Shown here piece after piece: positions 46,698-54,763 of a stretch of 64,000 nt of DNA. The notes under the pieces were generated by a model. It had not been told where the DNA came from. It saw only the letters and a program-made list of their open reading frames with translations, and did no database searches. The position numbers were made by a program, and so were the translations under genes. The number at the start of each line of letters is the position of its first letter. Positions within the stretch are counted from its first letter, which is position 1. The stretch comes from Sphingomonas parva (ex Maeng et al. 2020). GTDB taxonomy: Bacteria; Pseudomonadota; Alphaproteobacteria; Sphingomonadales; Sphingomonadaceae. The stretch covers positions 25,635 to 89,634 of the forward strand of contig NZ_SPDV01000035.1 of assembly GCF_004564275.1 (NCBI RefSeq), read 5' to 3'.

Positions 46698-49004
46698 TTA
46701 GAACCCCAGGGTGTAGCGGATCGCGCCGCCGAGGTCGGGATCGGCTTCGGCGACATGGCCCGGCTGGCGGCGGACGAAGCCGTTGGCGCTGACATAGCCG
46801 CCCCACAGGCCGCGCCCATAGGCCGCCTCGAAATCGATCTCGCGGCCGGTCGGGGCGAGATTGAAGAAGCGGCTCTCGTAGCCGACGCTTCCGTCCGCAT
46901 AATAGTAGGAGACCGGCAGGCTGATGCCGTAGCCGCCGGAGCGAACGCGAAGCGGCTGCGTGATGCGGAACGCGAGCTGGTCGCCCGACCGGAACGCATC
47001 TTGCCTGGAAAGGTCGACGGCCCAGGCGTCGGTGGTGAGGCGACCGCTCTGCGCCATCGGGCCAAGCCCCATGGCAGTGGTCCCGCGGCGATAGCTGGCG
47101 TAGCCGGCCCAGCCGGCGCCGAGATCGATCGATGCGGTCGCGTCGCCGAACCAGCTGGTCGCGCCGCCGGCGCCGAAAGCGGAGGTCAGGCGGCCGCCGA
47201 GGATCGTCGCCTCCTCGTCGAGGCGCGTCGCGCCGAGGGTGACCCGCGCCCGGCCGATCCGTCGGTCCAGCGTCGCCGAGGCGATCGAATAACGGGGATC
47301 GACCGCGAGGGTCCGCGGGAGCCCGTCGCGCAGCACCTTGCCGCGCTCGCCGGTGACGGTGAGTCCCACCGGTCCAAGATCGTGGCGAAGACCGAGGCTC
47401 GCCGCATCCTTGCCGTAGAAGCCGGTGCGGCTGGTCGGGTCCCGCGCCACCAGGAAGGCATTGGTGTAGCTGTCGGTCAGGCGCTGCTGGAGCGTGCGGC
47501 TGCTCTCCGACAGGCCCATGGCGATCTTCGTGCGGGCGTCGAGCCGGCTGACGATCACGCCGGAGAGGAGCTTCGCCTGGCGCGCGTCCTCATAGGTGAG
47601 GCCGAGCTGCGCGAGACCGACCCAGGGCTGGCGGCTGCGCGTCCGGTCGAGCGTCAGGGACACCGCGACCATGTCGTTGCGGACCGTGGCGCTGCGCTGG
47701 TCTCCCGAAAGCGCGCGGCCGAGCGGCCGGTCCTGCGGCGCGCGGTTGAGGCGGGTGGCGAGATCCATGACGAAGGCGCGCGAATAGCCGTCCAGGATGA
47801 TCGCGCCGGCCATAGCGTTCGGCGCCGCGGTCGCGTCGCCCATCGCGGTCGAGGCATCGCCGCCACTGGTGCCGACGGGCACCGGTGCGTTGCTGCCGGC
47901 CATCGCGACGCCGCCCTGCGGCTGGAAGGCGCGCGCGATGTTGAGCAGGCCGCGCCCGTAGACCGCGTCCGACCCGGGAGCACCGGCGTCGTCGGCGGTG
48001 GTGAGCAACAGCTGGACGATCTGCCGGCCGGTCAGGTTCGGGAAGGCCTGAGCGAGCAGGGCGGCGGCGCCCGAGATCACCGGCGCCGAGAAGGAGGTTC
48101 CGCTCCACAGGGTCGCGGCGCCGTTCTCGTCGATGGTCCGCACCCGGGTGCCGAGCGCGGTGAGGTAATAGGTCTGGTTGGTGCCGGCGCGATTGGAGAA
48201 GCTCGCGATCGCACCCGTCGAGTCATGGGCGCCGGCGATGATCACCAGACCGTTGCTCTGGCGCGCCGCGCCGACGGCGAAACCGCCCGGCTCCGCTTTC
48301 TCGTCATTGCCGGCGGACATGACGATGACGACGCCGGCCGCGGTCGCCCGCTGGACGGCGTTCAGCATCACGCCGCCGATGTCGTCGCCGCCGAGCGAGA
48401 TGTTGATCACCCGCGCGCCATTGGCGACGGCGACGTCGATCCCGCGCGCAATGTCGTTGTCGTTGTGCTTGCAGCCGTCTTCCTCGTCGCAATCGTTCGG
48501 GTTCGAGCTGTTGAGCGAGATGATCGTCGAATCGAAGGCGAGACCGAGCGCGCCCGTGCCGTTGCGCGCCGCGGCGATCACGCCGCTGACCGCCGTGCCA
48601 TGGCCTTCGGTATCGCTGAGGCCGCGGCTGGCGACGAGATCGCGGCTGGCCGGGTCGATCCGGCCGGCGAACTCGGCGAGGTTGGCGTTGATCCCCGAGT
48701 CGATCACGCCGACCTTGATGCCACGGCCGGTCGCGCCCGCGTTCCATGCGGTGATCGCGCCCGATGAGACCGCGCCGTTCGAGCGCTGATATTCGCTGTC
48801 GTTGTAATTGACCGCGGTCGGCGCGGAGGCCGGAGGGGGCGGCGGCGGAGGCGGCGGAGGGGGTGGCGGAGGCGGCGGCGGAGGCGCAGCCGGGAGCGGC
48901 GCCGGGCGCGTGCCGCCGCCGCCGCCGCCGCCGCCGCAACCCCCCAGTGCGAGCGCGACGACGCACACCGAAAGGATCAGCGCTTTCCGTCCGCGACCGT
49001 CCAT
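46698..49004 (-). CDS. Subtilase (S8) family serine protease with C-terminal beta-barrel-like domain
   Basis: This 768-aa secreted protein starts with a lipoprotein signal (VVALALGGC), a poly-Gly run and about 18 prolines (about 41-58). The subtilisin domain has the catalytic Asp in KVGVIDSGINANL (about 102), His in DTEGHGTAVSGVI (about 135), the oxyanion Asn in MSAGNDEKAEPGG and Ser in WSGTSFSAPVISGAAALLAQ (about 322). The C-terminal 370 residues show alternating strands and end in YTLGF with a terminal aromatic, like an autotransporter barrel. The substrate is unknown. ATG 49004 follows GGGAG. DNA for the Pro/Gly tracts is low-complexity (48831-48938). Confidence 0.85.
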   Translation of the reverse strand: MDGRGRKALILSVCVVALALGGCGGGGGGGGTRPAPLPAAPPPPPPPPPPPPPPPPPPASAPTAVNYNDSEYQRSNGAVSSGAITAWNAGATGRGIKVGVIDSGINANLAEFAGRIDPASRDLVASRGLSDTEGHGTAVSGVIAAARNGTGALGLAFDSTIISLNSSNPNDCDEEDGCKHNDNDIARGIDVAVANGARVINISLGGDDIGGVMLNAVQRATAAGVVIVMSAGNDEKAEPGGFAVGAARQSNGLVIIAGAHDSTGAIASFSNRAGTNQTYYLTALGTRVRTIDENGAATLWSGTSFSAPVISGAAALLAQAFPNLTGRQIVQLLLTTADDAGAPGSDAVYGRGLLNIARAFQPQGGVAMAGSNAPVPVGTSGGDASTAMGDATAAPNAMAGAIILDGYSRAFVMDLATRLNRAPQDRPLGRALSGDQRSATVRNDMVAVSLTLDRTRSRQPWVGLAQLGLTYEDARQAKLLSGVIVSRLDARTKIAMGLSESSRTLQQRLTDSYTNAFLVARDPTSRTGFYGKDAASLGLRHDLGPVGLTVTGERGKVLRDGLPRTLAVDPRYSIASATLDRRIGRARVTLGATRLDEEATILGGRLTSAFGAGGATSWFGDATASIDLGAGWAGYASYRRGTTAMGLGPMAQSGRLTTDAWAVDLSRQDAFRSGDQLAFRITQPLRVRSGGYGISLPVSYYYADGSVGYESRFFNLAPTGREIDFEAAYGRGLWGGYVSANGFVRRQPGHVAEADPDLGGAIRYTLGF

Positions 49005-49018
49005 AACACGCACTCCCA

Positions 49019-49054
49019 CCTAACCAGCCAGGCCCATTAGGGATTTCCTAACCA
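49019..49054. promoter_or_regulatory. CCTAACCA repeats in the divergent region
   Basis: CCTAACCA occurs at 49019-49026 and 49047-49054, 28 bases apart. The second overlaps TTAGG-GATTT-CCTAA (49037-49051), an inverted repeat. TAACC resembles a CtrA half-site. It lies just upstream of the protease start on the minus strand. Confidence 0.4.
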
Positions 49055-49192
49055 TAACATAGAGTTGCGATGCTTTCGATTTGATGAAGCACTGCTTCCG
49101 GCGAATTCCGCGGCGACGCTCGCGCGGCCCTTGCCTGCGGCGCGGAGGCCCCGGCGCTTCCCCGTGCGCGACGGGCGGTCTAGGGGCGCCGA

Positions 49193-49867
49193 ATGCTGCC
49201 TGCCCTTCGCCATATCGATTGCTGGATCTTCGATCTCGACAACAGCCTCTATCCGGCCTCGGCCGATCTGTTCGCGTTGATCGACATCAGGATGGGCGAG
49301 TTCATCCAGCAGCTGGTCGGCTGCGATACCGCCGAGGCGCGGCGGATCCAGAAGAGCTACTTTCACGAGCACGGCACGACCCTCGCCGGGCTGATGAAGG
49401 CGCACGGCACCGAACCGCGCGAATTCCTCGACTTTGTACACGATATCGATCTTGCCCGCATCTCCGCCGATCCGCGGGTGGTGGCGGCGCTCGACACTTT
49501 GCCCGGACGCAAGTTCGTCTTCACCAACGGGGACGAGGCCTATGCCAAGCGGGTGCTCGACAAGCTCGGCCTCGCCAACGCCTTCGACGGGCTGCACGAC
49601 ATCCATGCGATGGACTACGTGCCCAAGCCCGACCCGCGGGCCTATGAAGCGATGTGCGCGCGGTTCGGGATCGAACCCAGCCGCGCCCTGTTCGTCGAGG
49701 ACATGGCCCGCAATCTCGTCCCGGCGAAAGCGCTTGGCATGACCACCGTCTGGGTCGACAACGGCTCCGAGCAGGCCGGGCGCGATGCCGATCCGGCCTT
49801 TATCGATTACCGAACCGCCGATATCGGCGAATGGCTCACCGAGATCGTCAAAGAGGACATGCCATGA
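49193..49867 (+). CDS. Pyrimidine 5'-nucleotidase (HAD superfamily)
   Basis: This 224-aa HAD phosphatase of the SDT1 type dephosphorylates pyrimidine nucleotides. Motif I is [17 protein letters not shown] (DLDN), motif II is [20 protein letters not shown], motif III has the Lys in [14 protein letters not shown], and motif IV is [15 protein letters not shown]. The neighbouring dapD start overlaps its stop (ATGA). This pair is usual in sphingomonads, though no functional link is known. Confidence 0.9.
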   Translation: MLPALRHIDCWIFDLDNSLYPASADLFALIDIRMGEFIQQLVGCDTAEARRIQKSYFHEHGTTLAGLMKAHGTEPREFLDFVHDIDLARISADPRVVAALDTLPGRKFVFTNGDEAYAKRVLDKLGLANAFDGLHDIHAMDYVPKPDPRAYEAMCARFGIEPSRALFVEDMARNLVPAKALGMTTVWVDNGSEQAGRDADPAFIDYRTADIGEWLTEIVKEDMP

Positions 49868-50685
49868 CCGACGCCGCCCTTCAGCAGACCATCGAGGCCG
49901 CGTGGGAGTCGCGCGAGACGCTCGGCGGCGGCGACGACGTCCGTGCCGCGGTCGAGGCCGCGATCGCCCTGCTCGATCGCGGCGAGGCGCGCGTGGCGGA
50001 GAAGGGCGCTGACGGCTGGACGGTGAACCAGTGGCTGAAGAAGGCGGTGCTGCTCTCCTTCCGCCTGACACCGATGGCGGCGATCTCGGGCGGTCCGGAC
50101 GGCGCCCGCTGGTGGGACAAGGTGCCTTCCAAGTTCACCGGCATGAGCGAGGCCGATTTCGGCGCCGCCGGGTTCCGAGCCGTTCCCGGCGCGATCGTCC
50201 GCCGCGGCGCCTTCGTCGGCCGCAACGCGGTGCTGATGCCCAGCTTCGTCAACATCGGCGCCTATGTCGACGAGGGTACGATGGTCGATACCTGGGCGAC
50301 GGTCGGCAGCTGCGCCCAGATCGGCCGCAACGTCCACATCTCGGGCGGCGCCGGCATCGGCGGCGTGCTCGAGCCGCTCCAGGCGGGACCGGTGATCATC
50401 GAGGACAATTGCTTCATCGGTGCCCGCTCCGAAGTCGCCGAAGGCGTGATCGTCGAGGAAGGCGCGGTGCTGGCGATGGGCGTGTTCCTCGGCGCCTCGA
50501 CCAAGATCGTCGATCGCGACACCGGCGAGACGTTCATCGGCCGCGTCCCGGCCTATTCGGTCGTGGTGCCCGGCACCCTGCCGTCGAAGAGCGGCGGCCC
50601 CAGTCTCGCCTGCGCCGTCATCGTCAAGCGCGTCGACGCCCGCACCCGTTCGAAGACCAGCATCAACGAGCTGCTCAGGGACTGA
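49864..50685 (+). CDS. dapD: Tetrahydrodipicolinate N-succinyltransferase
   Basis: This 273-aa left-handed beta-helix enzyme of lysine and diaminopimelate synthesis transfers succinyl from succinyl-CoA. The N-terminal helical domain ([20 protein letters not shown]) is followed by hexapeptide repeats: [40 protein letters not shown] and [20 protein letters not shown]. The C-terminus has [20 protein letters not shown]. The start is coupled to the upstream nucleotidase by 4 bases. dapE is not downstream here. Confidence 0.96.
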   Translation: MTDAALQQTIEAAWESRETLGGGDDVRAAVEAAIALLDRGEARVAEKGADGWTVNQWLKKAVLLSFRLTPMAAISGGPDGARWWDKVPSKFTGMSEADFGAAGFRAVPGAIVRRGAFVGRNAVLMPSFVNIGAYVDEGTMVDTWATVGSCAQIGRNVHISGGAGIGGVLEPLQAGPVIIEDNCFIGARSEVAEGVIVEEGAVLAMGVFLGASTKIVDRDTGETFIGRVPAYSVVVPGTLPSKSGGPSLACAVIVKRVDARTRSKTSINELLRD

Positions 50686-50686
50686 C

Positions 50687-51571
50687 ATGGCGGCGGCGCT
50701 CGCTCTGTTAGCCTTCGCGGCCGCCGGAGCCCCATCGCCGCCGCAACTGGGCGCCATGGGCCCGACGCTGACCCGCCGCGAGGTTCAGGCGATGACGCCG
50801 GACGCGCTCACCGGGAAGCTGTTCGGCGACATGGCCGGGATGCTCTACCCTGTTCCTTACGCGATCCCGGAGCGGAGACGGTCGGCGCGCCGATCCTGGC
50901 TCACGTCGCTGGAATTCCTGACCCGGCCGCGTGCCACGTACCGCGCAGGTGTCTGCGAGACCGACGCTTTGCGCGTCGAGTTCGTGCCGGCAATTGTGAG
51001 GGTCATGCCCGAGCGGTCGCCGGCTCAGCGGAGCCCGACCCACGAGCGCACGGCGCCGGCTCCGCACGACGGCGCCGCCGACTGGCCCGTGGAGCCGCGT
51101 CGGATCACCCTCAGGACTCGCTATTTCGTTCAGGATGCCGCGCTCGCCCGGCGGGACGAGCCTCCGGGAGAGGGGCAGAGCGGCGCACTCGATGTCGCAT
51201 GCGCGGCGATCGATCCGCGCGAGCGGCCGCCGATCTTCGCCGGCTCCGAGCATGAGGCTGCGAGCGGCGTGCGGCTGCTCTCCTCGCTGATCGACGACAA
51301 TCGTCGCCGGGGCACAATGCCGCTCGAGTGCATCGACTTGAGCGGAGCGCGGCTCGGCAACGAAGCGTGTCGCAACGCGATCCGCGCCCTCGACGTCGAC
51401 GCCCTGATCGATGTCCAGACGATCGCGAAGTGCACGGCGGAGCCCGACGTCTATTGCGTCCGGTTGGGCCTTCGCTGGGATCGAGACCTTCGGTTCGAGA
51501 TGAGACAGGGTATCGCGTCGCCGCTGCGGGCGGTGCTTCGAGCGCTGCCCAGCGTGGACGAGGTCATCTAG
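50687..51571 (+). CDS. Predicted exported protein of unknown function
   Basis: This 294-aa protein starts MAAALALLAFAAAGAPSPPQ, a probable signal peptide, one base after dapD. I do not recognise a family. The mature part is hydrophilic, with RREVQAMTPDALTGKLFGDM and six Cys: GVCETD, VACAAID, LECIDL, EACRNA, AKCTAE and VYCVRL. It ends SPLRAVLRALPSVDEVI. The paired Cys suggest disulfides in the periplasm. The base composition resembles that of its neighbours. The stop overlaps the tlpA stop by 8 bases. Confidence 0.7.
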   Translation: MAAALALLAFAAAGAPSPPQLGAMGPTLTRREVQAMTPDALTGKLFGDMAGMLYPVPYAIPERRRSARRSWLTSLEFLTRPRATYRAGVCETDALRVEFVPAIVRVMPERSPAQRSPTHERTAPAPHDGAADWPVEPRRITLRTRYFVQDAALARRDEPPGEGQSGALDVACAAIDPRERPPIFAGSEHEAASGVRLLSSLIDDNRRRGTMPLECIDLSGARLGNEACRNAIRALDVDALIDVQTIAKCTAEPDVYCVRLGLRWDRDLRFEMRQGIASPLRAVLRALPSVDEVI

Positions 51572-52145
51572 CCTCGCCGCCGCCGCCGGAGGCTTCGCCG
51601 ATCAGCTTCGCGGCCTCGACGCCGGTCCAGTCCTCGTCGCCGGTGAAGCGCCAGACTTCCTTGCCATCGGCATCGTAGAGAATCGTCGTCGGCAGGGTCG
51701 CGACGCCGAGCGCGGTCATCATCTTCATCTCCGGATCGAGCCACGCCTCCAGGTTCGGCAGCTTCCGACCGGCGAGGAAGGTCTCGACCTTGTCGCGCCC
51801 GTCCGTGTCCTGGCTGAGCGTCACCACCTGCAGCTTCTCGGCCTCGCGGGCGGCGAGCGCGTCGAGGGTGGGCAGCTCCTTGATGCACGGCGCGCACCAC
51901 GTCGCCCAGAGATTGAGGAGGAGCGGCTTGCCGCGGAAATCGGCGAGGCTGGCGGGCGCCCCGTCCGGATCCTGGAAGCCGGCATCCGGCGCGGCAGTGC
52001 CGGCATGGCTGCGATCGACGCCCACCCGGGGCGTGCTCGGCGCCTGTCCGGCGACCTTCTCGGCTTGGCGGGGCGCGTTGCCGTCCTGCGATCCGCAGGA
52101 GGCGAGGGCAAGAAGTAGAAGAAGATGGAACCGGCGCATGGCCAT
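51564..52145 (-). CDS. TlpA-type thiol:disulfide reductase lipoprotein
   Basis: This 193-aa thioredoxin-fold protein has a lipoprotein signal (MAMRRFHLLLLLALASC). The active site is WATWCAPCIKELPTLDALAA with CxxC. The cis-Pro segment is GVATLPTTILYDADGKEVW. It reduces periplasmic disulfides, for example in cytochrome c maturation. Starts at 52145 or 52139 are both possible. It is convergent with the previous gene and divergent from the small lipoprotein gene. Confidence 0.92.
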   Translation of the reverse strand: MAMRRFHLLLLLALASCGSQDGNAPRQAEKVAGQAPSTPRVGVDRSHAGTAAPDAGFQDPDGAPASLADFRGKPLLLNLWATWCAPCIKELPTLDALAAREAEKLQVVTLSQDTDGRDKVETFLAGRKLPNLEAWLDPEMKMMTALGVATLPTTILYDADGKEVWRFTGDEDWTGVEAAKLIGEASGGGGEAR

Positions 52146-52225
52146 TGCGGTTACGATCCAAGGCGCGTCCTGCGCCAGCGTTTTTCGATTCGACCGTCCA
52201 CCCGCTCCCGGTTTATGCCTCGCTC

Positions 52226-52465
52226 ATGAGAAAGAGCCTGTTCCTCGTCGTCCTCCTGCTCGCCGCCTGCGGCGAGGTCGAGCCGCTGCAGCCCGCGGCC
52301 GGGGAGAGCCTGCCGCCCGCGCCCGAGCAGGCGGCGCGGGCGCCGACCACCGAGGAGATGCTGACCCCGCCGCCGATCGCGCGGCCGGTGCGTCAGGAGG
52401 ATACGCTGCGCCGATCCGAGGAGAGGGAAGACGATCCCTTCGACCTGCCGCCGACAGCCCGTTGA
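52226..52465 (+). CDS. Small lipoprotein (possibly LptM-like)
   Basis: This 79-aa lipoprotein starts MRKSLFLVVLLLAACGEVEP with lipobox LAAC. The mature part CGEVEPLQPAAGESLPPAPE is short, Pro-rich and resembles the CG-x-x-x-PL opening of LptM, followed by an acidic/basic tail. In related sphingomonads a gene like this lies between argH and lysA. Here tlpA is on the left and galU on the right, so neither gene is adjacent. The assignment is tentative. Confidence 0.65.
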   Translation: MRKSLFLVVLLLAACGEVEPLQPAAGESLPPAPEQAARAPTTEEMLTPPPIARPVRQEDTLRRSEEREDDPFDLPPTAR

Positions 52466-52496
52466 GCGGCTTCCTTCCCCAGCGTTCGGAGTTCGA

Positions 52497-53354
52497 ATGA
52501 AGAAAGTCAGAAAGGCGGTCTTTCCCGTCGCCGGCCTCGGTACCCGCTTCCTTCCCGCGACCAAGGCCATGCCCAAGGAGATGCTCACCGTCGTCGACCG
52601 GCCGCTCATCCAATATGCGGTCGAGGAAGCGCTGGAGGCGGGGATCGAGCAGATGATCTTCGTCACCGGCCGCAACAAGACCGCGCTCGACGACCAGTTC
52701 GACCTCGCGTTCGAGCTCGAGGCGACGATGAAGGGGCGCGGCAAGTCGCTCGAAATTCTCGATTCGACGCGGATGCCGCCGGGCGCCATCGCCTCAGTGC
52801 GCCAGCAGGAGCCGCTAGGCCTTGGCCACGCCGTCTGGTGCGCCCGTCATCTGGTCGGCGACGAGCCTTTCGCGGTGCTCCTCGCCGACGACCTGATGTT
52901 CGGCAAGCCTGGCTGCCTCGCCCAGATGGTCGAGGCCTATGACAAGGTCGGCGGCAACATCGTCTGCGTCGAGAACGTCGCCCGCGAGCGCACCGCCAGC
53001 TACGGCATCATCACCCCCGGCGCACAGGACGGCAATCTCACCGAGGTGAAAGGCCTGGTCGAGAAGCCGAAGCCCGAGGAGGCGCCGTCCACGCTCGGCG
53101 TCGTCGGGCGCTACATCCTCCAGCCCGAGGTGATGGCGATCCTCGACGCGAAGGAGACCGGCGCCGGAGGCGAGATCCAGCTCACCGACGCGATGGCGAA
53201 GCTGATCGGCCGCCAGCCGTTTCACGGCGTCACGGTCGATGCCGAGCGCCACGATTGCGGCGACAAGATCGGCTTCGTGAAGGCGAACATCGCGATCGCG
53301 CTGCAGCGCGACGACGTCGGCCCGGCGATTCGGGACTGGCTCGCCGCGCGATGA
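52497..53354 (+). CDS. galU: UTP--glucose-1-phosphate uridylyltransferase
   Basis: This 285-aa enzyme makes UDP-glucose for polysaccharide and glycolipid synthesis. The nucleotide-binding motif is AVFPVAGLGTRFLPATKAMP KEML, split here by a blank. The Lys/UTP region is VDRPLIQYAVEEALEAGIEQ then GLGHAVWCARHLVG; the metal Asp is in VLLADDLMFGKP. The product-binding loop is VKGLVEKPKPEEAPSTLGVV. It starts 32 bases after the lipoprotein gene. The stop overlaps the corA-like start (ATGA). Confidence 0.96.
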   Translation: MKKVRKAVFPVAGLGTRFLPATKAMPKEMLTVVDRPLIQYAVEEALEAGIEQMIFVTGRNKTALDDQFDLAFELEATMKGRGKSLEILDSTRMPPGAIASVRQQEPLGLGHAVWCARHLVGDEPFAVLLADDLMFGKPGCLAQMVEAYDKVGGNIVCVENVARERTASYGIITPGAQDGNLTEVKGLVEKPKPEEAPSTLGVVGRYILQPEVMAILDAKETGAGGEIQLTDAMAKLIGRQPFHGVTVDAERHDCGDKIGFVKANIAIALQRDDVGPAIRDWLAAR

Positions 53355-54307
53355 GCTGCGCGGCCGTCCTCGTCGGCGACGGCGCCATCCGGCACCTGAG
53401 CCCCGAGGACGCCGCAGCCTATGAGGGGCCGGGCTTCGTCTGGATCCACCTCGAAGGCACCGAGGAGGAAGACCGGCGCATCCTCTCCGGGCAGGGCATT
53501 CCGGACATTGCCGCCAATGCGCTGGTCGCGACCGAAACCCGGCCGCGCTGCGACCGCTTCGAAGAGGGCGCGCTGATCAACATCCGCGGTCCGGCGGCGG
53601 ACGAGAGCGCGGGGAGCGATCGGCTGGTCTCGATCCGGCTCTGGGCGCGGCAGGGCAAGGTGAATTCGGTCACCCGCCATCCGCTCGCCGCGACGGCCAT
53701 GGTGATGCAGCAGATGGAGGCGGGGCGGATCCTGGATCCGGGCGATCTGGTCGCCGCCTTCGCCCGCGCGATCTCGAAGCAGCTCGATCCGCAGGTCGCC
53801 GACCTCGGCGACCGGCTCGATGATTGCGAGAGCGGCCTCGATGACCGCAATGCCCTCTACCGCCTGCGCACCGAGATCGCGCGCATCCGTTCGGAAGCGA
53901 TCGCCTTTCGCCGCTTCGTGGCGCCGGACCGCGATGCGCTCTCCACCCTGGCCGACCTCGATTACGAATGGATCGCCGAGGAGGACCGGCTCCACATCCG
54001 CGAGGCGGCCGACCGCTTCGCCCGGATGACCGAGGAGCTCGAAGCGGTCCGCGAGCGCGCCGCGCTGCTCCACGAGCAGCTCACCGATCTGCGCGGCGAG
54101 CTGATGGAGTCGCGCTCGCTGCTGATCTCGATCGTCGCCTTCATCTTCCTGCCGCTGACCTTCGTCACCGGCCTGCTCGGCATGAACGTCGAGGGTATCC
54201 CCTATCAGCACGAGCCTTGGGCCTTCTGGGGCGTGGTCGGCTTCTGCACATTGATCGGCCTGGCGGTGCTCGCCTGGTTCGTGCGCCGGCACTGGCTGAA
54301 CCGATAG
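53351..54307 (+). CDS. CorA/ZntB-like divalent cation transporter
   Basis: This 318-aa protein has a long N-terminal cytoplasmic domain with predicted helices (LIDCESGLDD-like regions, VRERAALLHEQLTDLRGELM). Two C-terminal membrane helices, SIVAFIFLPLTFVTGLLGMN and WGVVGFCTLIGLAVLAWFVR, follow. The signature GMNVEG replaces the usual GMN-x-x-G and is intact. CorA carries Mg2+, Co2+ and Ni2+, and ZntB exports Zn2+; the sequence does not settle which. The start ATG 53351 is coupled to galU by 4 bases. Confidence 0.88.
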   Translation: MSCAAVLVGDGAIRHLSPEDAAAYEGPGFVWIHLEGTEEEDRRILSGQGIPDIAANALVATETRPRCDRFEEGALINIRGPAADESAGSDRLVSIRLWARQGKVNSVTRHPLAATAMVMQQMEAGRILDPGDLVAAFARAISKQLDPQVADLGDRLDDCESGLDDRNALYRLRTEIARIRSEAIAFRRFVAPDRDALSTLADLDYEWIAEEDRLHIREAADRFARMTEELEAVRERAALLHEQLTDLRGELMESRSLLISIVAFIFLPLTFVTGLLGMNVEGIPYQHEPWAFWGVVGFCTLIGLAVLAWFVRRHWLNR

Positions 54308-54328
54308 GCACGAGCGCGCCGCCTCGGC

Positions 54329-54763
54329 TCAGTAGATCACGGTGACGATGAGGACATCCGAATAGGAGCCGGCGCTGACGTTCTGCCCAGCGGGTATCCG
54401 GCCGTAGACGGTGTAGCTGGAGGTCTTTTTCGGCGCGGAGATGCTGAGCGTTCCGCCGGTACCGTCCCCCCAGACGCTCGTCAGCCCCGCGTCGGTGTAG
54501 AGATTGTAGTTGAGCGTGCTGCGGCCGTTGCTCATCCGGCGCTGGAGCAGATTGCCGCCGAGACCGGCGCCGAGGGCGATCACCGGCCTCGCGTTCGGGT
54601 GGCAATCGAGGCTGATGCGGCCGAAGCCGGTCCGCGGCGCGCTGCTCTTCGGATCGTAGGTCCCGAAGGCGACGCCCACCGCCGAGATCGTGCACGCCTG
54701 AGCAGGGCCTGCTGCAGCGGCGATCGCCAGGAGCGCCGACAGGTAGAGGCTATTTCGCGGCAT
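54329..54763 (-). CDS. SCPU domain pilin (third subunit)
   Basis: This 144-aa spore-coat-protein-U type subunit has a signal peptide (MPRNSLYLSALLAIAAAAGP, cleaved near AQA). The domain has TISAVGVAFGTYDPKSSAPR, LNYNLYTDAGLTSVWGDGTG and the C-terminal strand SYSDVLIVTVIY, which mates with a neighbouring subunit. It is the last gene of the pilus operon and, by position, may form the tip. The start ATG 54763 overlaps the usher stop in the shared 13-bp junction sequence. Confidence 0.88.
   Translation of the reverse strand: MPRNSLYLSALLAIAAAAGPAQACTISAVGVAFGTYDPKSSAPRTGFGRISLDCHPNARPVIALGAGLGGNLLQRRMSNGRSTLNYNLYTDAGLTSVWGDGTGGTLSISAPKKTSSYTVYGRIPAGQNVSAGSYSDVLIVTVIY
54745..54757. repeat. 13-bp repeat at the usher/pilin junction (copy 1)
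   Basis: AGAGGCTATTTCG is identical to 57047-57059. On the minus strand it reads CGAAATAGCCTCT, spanning the usher stop and the first codons of the downstream pilin gene. Confidence 0.7.
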
